From Anaerolineaceae bacterium (GTDB taxonomy: Bacteria > Planctomycetota > Phycisphaerae > FEN-1346 > JAACEH01): DNA of 5,419 nt. Shown piece after piece: positions 4,338-5,419 of the stretch. Numbering within the stretch: the stretch's first letter is position 1; every line of letters begins with the position of its first letter. The notes beneath the pieces were generated by a model. It saw only the letters and a program-made list of their open reading frames with translations. It made no database searches and was not told the origin of the DNA. Location: positions 1 through 5,419 of the forward strand of contig JAACEH010000145.1 in the NCBI GenBank assembly GCA_011682595.1. The letters run 5' to 3'. A program made the position numbers and the translations under genes.

Positions 4338-5419
4338 TCAGGCCCCGAACTTGGCTAGTTTGCCGGCGTGGGCCAGGGCGATCTGCAGGAGGTACTTCAT
4401 GGGCAGGCGGCTCAGGCCGCCACAGACGCAGGCCGGCTCGTTGTACTCGGTCACGCCGTCGCGGCGAATTGTCTGGGGGGCCCAGAGGAGGACCGGCACG
4501 GGGTGCCAGGAGTGGGCCTTCAAAAGCGAGGGCGTCGAGTGGTCGCCGGTGACGACCAGCACGTCGGGCCCGAGGTCCCTCAGGGCGGGCACGGCGGCAT
4601 CGAGTTCCTCGATCCGTCGGACCTTGGCCTCGTAATCGCCGTCCTCGCCGGTCTTGTCGGTGTACTTGAAGTGGATGAAGTAGAAGTCGTAGTCGTTCCA
4701 GTGGGCCTTGGCCACGCCGACGTTGCCGAGCAGGTCGTCGGCCGGTTCCAGCAAGGTCATGCCCACCAGGCTGGCCACGCCGCGGTACATCGGGTAGTTG
4801 GCGACGGCCGCCGGCGCCAGGCCGTAACGGTCCTGCATGACCGGGAAGTCGCTGTGCAGTGCGAAGCCGCGAGCCAGGATGAAGTTGGCCTGCGGCTCGT
4901 CGGCCAGAATTTCCGCGGCCTTGGCGATAACCTGCTCGACGACGGCCATGGTCCTGGTCGTCTCGGCCGAATCGTCGGTACCCGTGACCGGCCGCGGGGG
5001 CACGCCGGTCGCCTGGGGGTCGGTGTCCTTGAGTCTGTCGCTGAGCCCCGGGCCGCGCAGCACGAGCAGGGCGCGATGCTCGGCGACGGTGTCGAGCAGA
5101 ATCTCGACGCCGTCGATCTTCTCGGGCATTTTCTTTCGAAGCCTGGCGATAATCCGTTCGTTCTGGTCGGTCGGGATGCGTCCGGCCCGGCGGTCGGTCA
5201 CGTTGCCCTTGGCGTCGACGGTGGCGAAGTTGAGCCGCGCTGCCACATCGCCGGGCCTAATCTTGAAGCCGATCCCGAGGGCGGCCAGCAGGCCGCGTCC
5301 GATCAGGAACTCCGTCGGCTCGTAACCGAACATGGCCAGGTGGCCGGGCCCGCTGCCGGGTGTGATGCCGGGCAGCACGGGGTCCATCAGTCCGCAGGTG
5401 CCCTCGGCGGCCAGGCGGT
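4338..5419 (-). CDS. 2,3-bisphosphoglycerate-independent phosphoglycerate mutase, ApgM type (5' end outside window)
   Basis: A cytoplasmic glycolytic/gluconeogenic enzyme that interconverts 3- and 2-phosphoglycerate without 2,3-bisphosphoglycerate. It belongs to the alkaline phosphatase superfamily and uses two divalent metal ions (often manganese). The frame is open past the Met codon at 5387 to the window edge (RLAAEGTCGL before it), as in full-length homologues. So 5387 is not the start and roughly 40 N-terminal residues with the first metal-binding Asp are missing. Counting from that Met: TPGSGPGHLAMFGY (9-22) holds the phosphorylated serine, Ser12; LSDRLKDTDPQATG (115-128) is a family motif; HFKYTDKTGEDGD (239-251) and TGDHSTPSLLKAHSWHPVP (280-298) supply metal-binding Asp and His. 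In the motif at 239-251, a Glu stands where many archaeal members have His (D-x-x-G-H-D). The end is intact, with a TGA stop at 4338. The DUF3800 gene follows. Confidence 0.9.
   Translation of the reverse strand, partial: RLAAEGTCGLMDPVLPGITPGSGPGHLAMFGYEPTEFLIGRGLLAALGIGFKIRPGDVAARLNFATVDAKGNVTDRRAGRIPTDQNERIIARLRKKMPEKIDGVEILLDTVAEHRALLVLRGPGLSDRLKDTDPQATGVPPRPVTGTDDSAETTRTMAVVEQVIAKAAEILADEPQANFILARGFALHSDFPVMQDRYGLAPAAVANYPMYRGVASLVGMTLLEPADDLLGNVGVAKAHWNDYDFYFIHFKYTDKTGEDGDYEAKVRRIEELDAAVPALRDLGPDVLVVTGDHSTPSLLKAHSWHPVPVLLWAPQTIRRDGVTEYNEPACVCGGLSRLPMKYLLQIALAHAGKLAKFGA

Overview
The window looks like a piece of a Planctomycetota genome, probably of the Phycisphaerae/Sedimentisphaerales type, and possibly from an environmental assembly. 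Three traits suggest this: a secreted protein ending in a VPEPA-type PEP-CTERM sorting tail, a beta-helix protein ending in a dockerin-like calcium motif, and a GntR/LacI chimeric regulator of the kind common in polysaccharide-degrading planctomycetes. The base composition is also fairly GC-rich. No ribosomal or other marker gene is present, so the assignment is an inference.

Layout: positions 1-444 hold no gene I can support. A PEP-CTERM exported protein follows on the + strand (517-1230). Between it and the convergent regulator gene lies about 310 bases without a gene (1231-1542), filled with a chain of six hairpins. The longest has two 28-base arms. From 1543 onward every gene is on the - strand. 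Read in the direction of transcription (high to low coordinates), the order is: the 3' part of apgM, a bacterial/archaeal-type cofactor-independent phosphoglycerate mutase that runs off the right edge (4338-5419); a DUF3800-family protein whose frame breaks at a run of nine G (3533-4297); the 3' remnant of an IS3-family transposase (3043-3532); the 3' remnant of a beta-helix/dockerin protein with a frameshift (2770-3089); and an intact GntR-LacI type transcriptional regulator (start 2697, end 1543).

The stretch 2770-3680 is a collage of broken genes. An insertion sequence that has lost its 5' part is joined on one side to the truncated 3' end of the DUF3800 gene and on the other to the truncated 5' side of the beta-helix gene. 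The simplest reading is IS insertion followed by deletion. The intact regulator beside the broken carbohydrate-active-looking gene may be what is left of a glycan-utilisation locus. No complete new multi-gene system can be demonstrated here. The parts most worth a second look are the hairpin chain at 1242-1531, the G9 frameshift in the DUF3800 gene, and the two alternative starts of the PEP-CTERM gene.
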